Source: Ignavibacteriales bacterium (GTDB taxonomy: Bacteria > Bacteroidota > Ignavibacteria > UBA10030). From it: a stretch of 6,084 nucleotides of DNA. The notes beneath the pieces were generated by a model. The model was given only the letters and a program-made list of their open reading frames with translations, searched no databases and was not told the origin of the DNA. The translations under genes were made by a program, and so were the position numbers. Below, piece by piece: positions 5,290 to 6,084 of this stretch (its first letter is position 1; the number at the start of each line of letters is the position of its first letter). Where the stretch lies: the NCBI GenBank assembly GCA_016207365.1, contig JACQPU010000068.1, positions 1-6,084 of the forward strand. Direction: 5' to 3'.

Positions 5290-6084
5290 AGTCCCTCAAT
5301 CTCCGGTTGCCGGTATCGAAACGCACGTTGGAGGAGTCGCACTTCAAGTGGGAGCGTGTAGATGGATCCGTGGTAACGCCACGCGGACATGAATCGGAGA
5401 ACACCGCGTCGGAACCGCGTGAGCCGAAGATCGGAAATCGTGGGAAAGTACCCGTGAAGGACCCGTTCAAAATTCCGGAATTCCCTGTGATGTCTCGGCT
5501 TCAACCAGGGAATGACCGGGGTCTTGCGGAGATCAAAGGTCTGCCATCGTGGGCTTGCCCATTCATCGAGCGTCTCTGGAAATGCGAAACCGTGGTTTTT
5601 TGCAACGTGGTAGAGCTCGGACTCTTCAAAAACCACGGGAGCATAGAGGTACAGGATGATCTCGGCAAGCGGATTCACGCGCTTGAGTTTGCGGATAAAC
5701 GCGATGTTCCGCCTGAATTCTTCGTCGACATCGTCAGAGGGACTGCCGAACACGAACGAGAATTCCGGAATAATGTTAAACCGCCGTAGCCGCTCCGCGA
5801 GCTTCATGACCGTATCAGGAGTCTGCGTACCACCCTTGTTCATTCGCTCAAGCGTTACCGAAGAGGCCGATTCCGCTCCGAAGAAGATCATGGCACAGCC
5901 GCCCCGGTTCATTGCGTCAAGCGTTTCATCAGAGTATTCCAGAACGGTATCGGGTCGGCCCTCCGCCCACCATGAAATACCCCGACCGATCATCCCTTCC
6001 GAAAACGCCTTGGCTCTCGATTCGGAGGTGAAGAAATTCTCGTCGAAGAATTCGATTGCGTTCACTCCGTACCTGCGTTGGAGG
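5286..6084 (-). CDS. Radical SAM enzyme, C-terminal part, likely of the cobalamin-binding class (cut by window edge)
   Basis: An open frame of 265 codons runs in from the right edge and ends at TGA 5288-5286. The first visible residues, LQRRYGVNAIEFFDENFF, are an internal radical SAM barrel strand, so the true start lies outside the window; the GTG at 6065 is an internal valine. Further core elements are GRPDTV followed by GGCAMIFFGAESASS (about 61-75) and FSFVFGSPSDD (108-118). A C-terminal region with WRYHGSIYTLPLE resembles the tail of B12-binding radical SAM proteins (BchE/HpnP-type methylases and cyclases). The CxxxCxxC cluster motif and any B12 domain would lie upstream and are not visible, so the B12 assignment is inference. 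It is the first visible gene of the block and is coupled to the next methyltransferase by a GTGA overlap. Substrate unknown. Confidence 0.85.
   Translation of the reverse strand, partial: LQRRYGVNAIEFFDENFFTSESRAKAFSEGMIGRGISWWAEGRPDTVLEYSDETLDAMNRGGCAMIFFGAESASSVTLERMNKGGTQTPDTVMKLAERLRRFNIIPEFSFVFGSPSDDVDEEFRRNIAFIRKLKRVNPLAEIILYLYAPVVFEESELYHVAKNHGFAFPETLDEWASPRWQTFDLRKTPVIPWLKPRHHREFRNFERVLHGYFPTISDLRLTRFRRGVLRFMSAWRYHGSIYTLPLEVRLLQRAFRYRQPEIEGL
5293..5297 (-). promoter_or_regulatory. Ribosome binding site of the UbiE-like methyltransferase gene
   Basis: GAGGG on the minus strand, three bases before GTG at 5289 (GAGG with four-base spacing), inside the end of the upstream radical SAM gene. 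The spacing is rather short, but together with the GTGA overlap it supports this start. Confidence 0.5.

Noticed and set aside
5154..5789. Plus-strand open frame of 211 codons
   Set aside because: It is antisense to the radical SAM C-terminal part and the start of the UbiE-like methyltransferase; its translation is low in recognisable motifs, as expected for a shadow frame.
5286..6065. GTG at 6065 as the start of the right-hand radical SAM gene
   Set aside because: The frame stays open to the window edge, and the residues before the GTG (LQRRYG) continue a typical internal radical SAM motif, so the gene is truncated rather than short.

Overview
This is a bacterial window of medium G+C (about 53% by eye) in which every supported gene lies on the minus strand, so transcription runs from right to left. 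It holds eight genes, two of them cut by the window edges, and is almost entirely coding. Shine-Dalgarno-like sites, frequent GTG starts, a TK1-type thymidine kinase, a small cytidine deaminase and a concentrative nucleoside transporter all point to Bacteria. The phylum cannot be fixed from the sequence alone.

Right and centre (6084 down to 1390) is a compact five-gene block. In transcription order it encodes the C-terminal part of a radical SAM enzyme that resembles the cobalamin (B12)-binding class (partial), a UbiE-like class I SAM methyltransferase, a TrzA/SsnA-like metal-dependent amidohydrolase, a second SAM methyltransferase with an N-terminal Trm112-like zinc ribbon, and a second radical SAM enzyme with a SPASM/twitch-like C-terminal cysteine set. 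All four junctions are 4-nt stop/start overlaps (GTGA, GTGA, ATGA, GTGA). That suggests one translationally coupled unit devoted to a single pathway, with radical C-H chemistry or methylation, two ordinary methyl transfers and one hydrolysis or deamination. I do not recognise the pathway or its product, and this block is the part of the window most likely to be undescribed.

Left (1389 down to 1) is a pyrimidine nucleoside salvage group: cdd (cytidine deaminase), tdk (thymidine kinase) and the N-terminal third or so of a NupC-type nucleoside transporter cut by the left edge. cdd and tdk overlap by one base, and tdk and nupC are 14 nt apart. Together they would import nucleosides, convert (deoxy)cytidine to (deoxy)uridine and phosphorylate thymidine or deoxyuridine. 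A 73-nt gap with a weak promoter candidate and no visible terminator separates this group from the five-gene block. It may be a separate transcription unit or may be read through from the block.

No RNA genes, insertion sequences, CRISPR arrays, attachment sites or origins were seen. No gene-free stretch longer than 73 bases exists.
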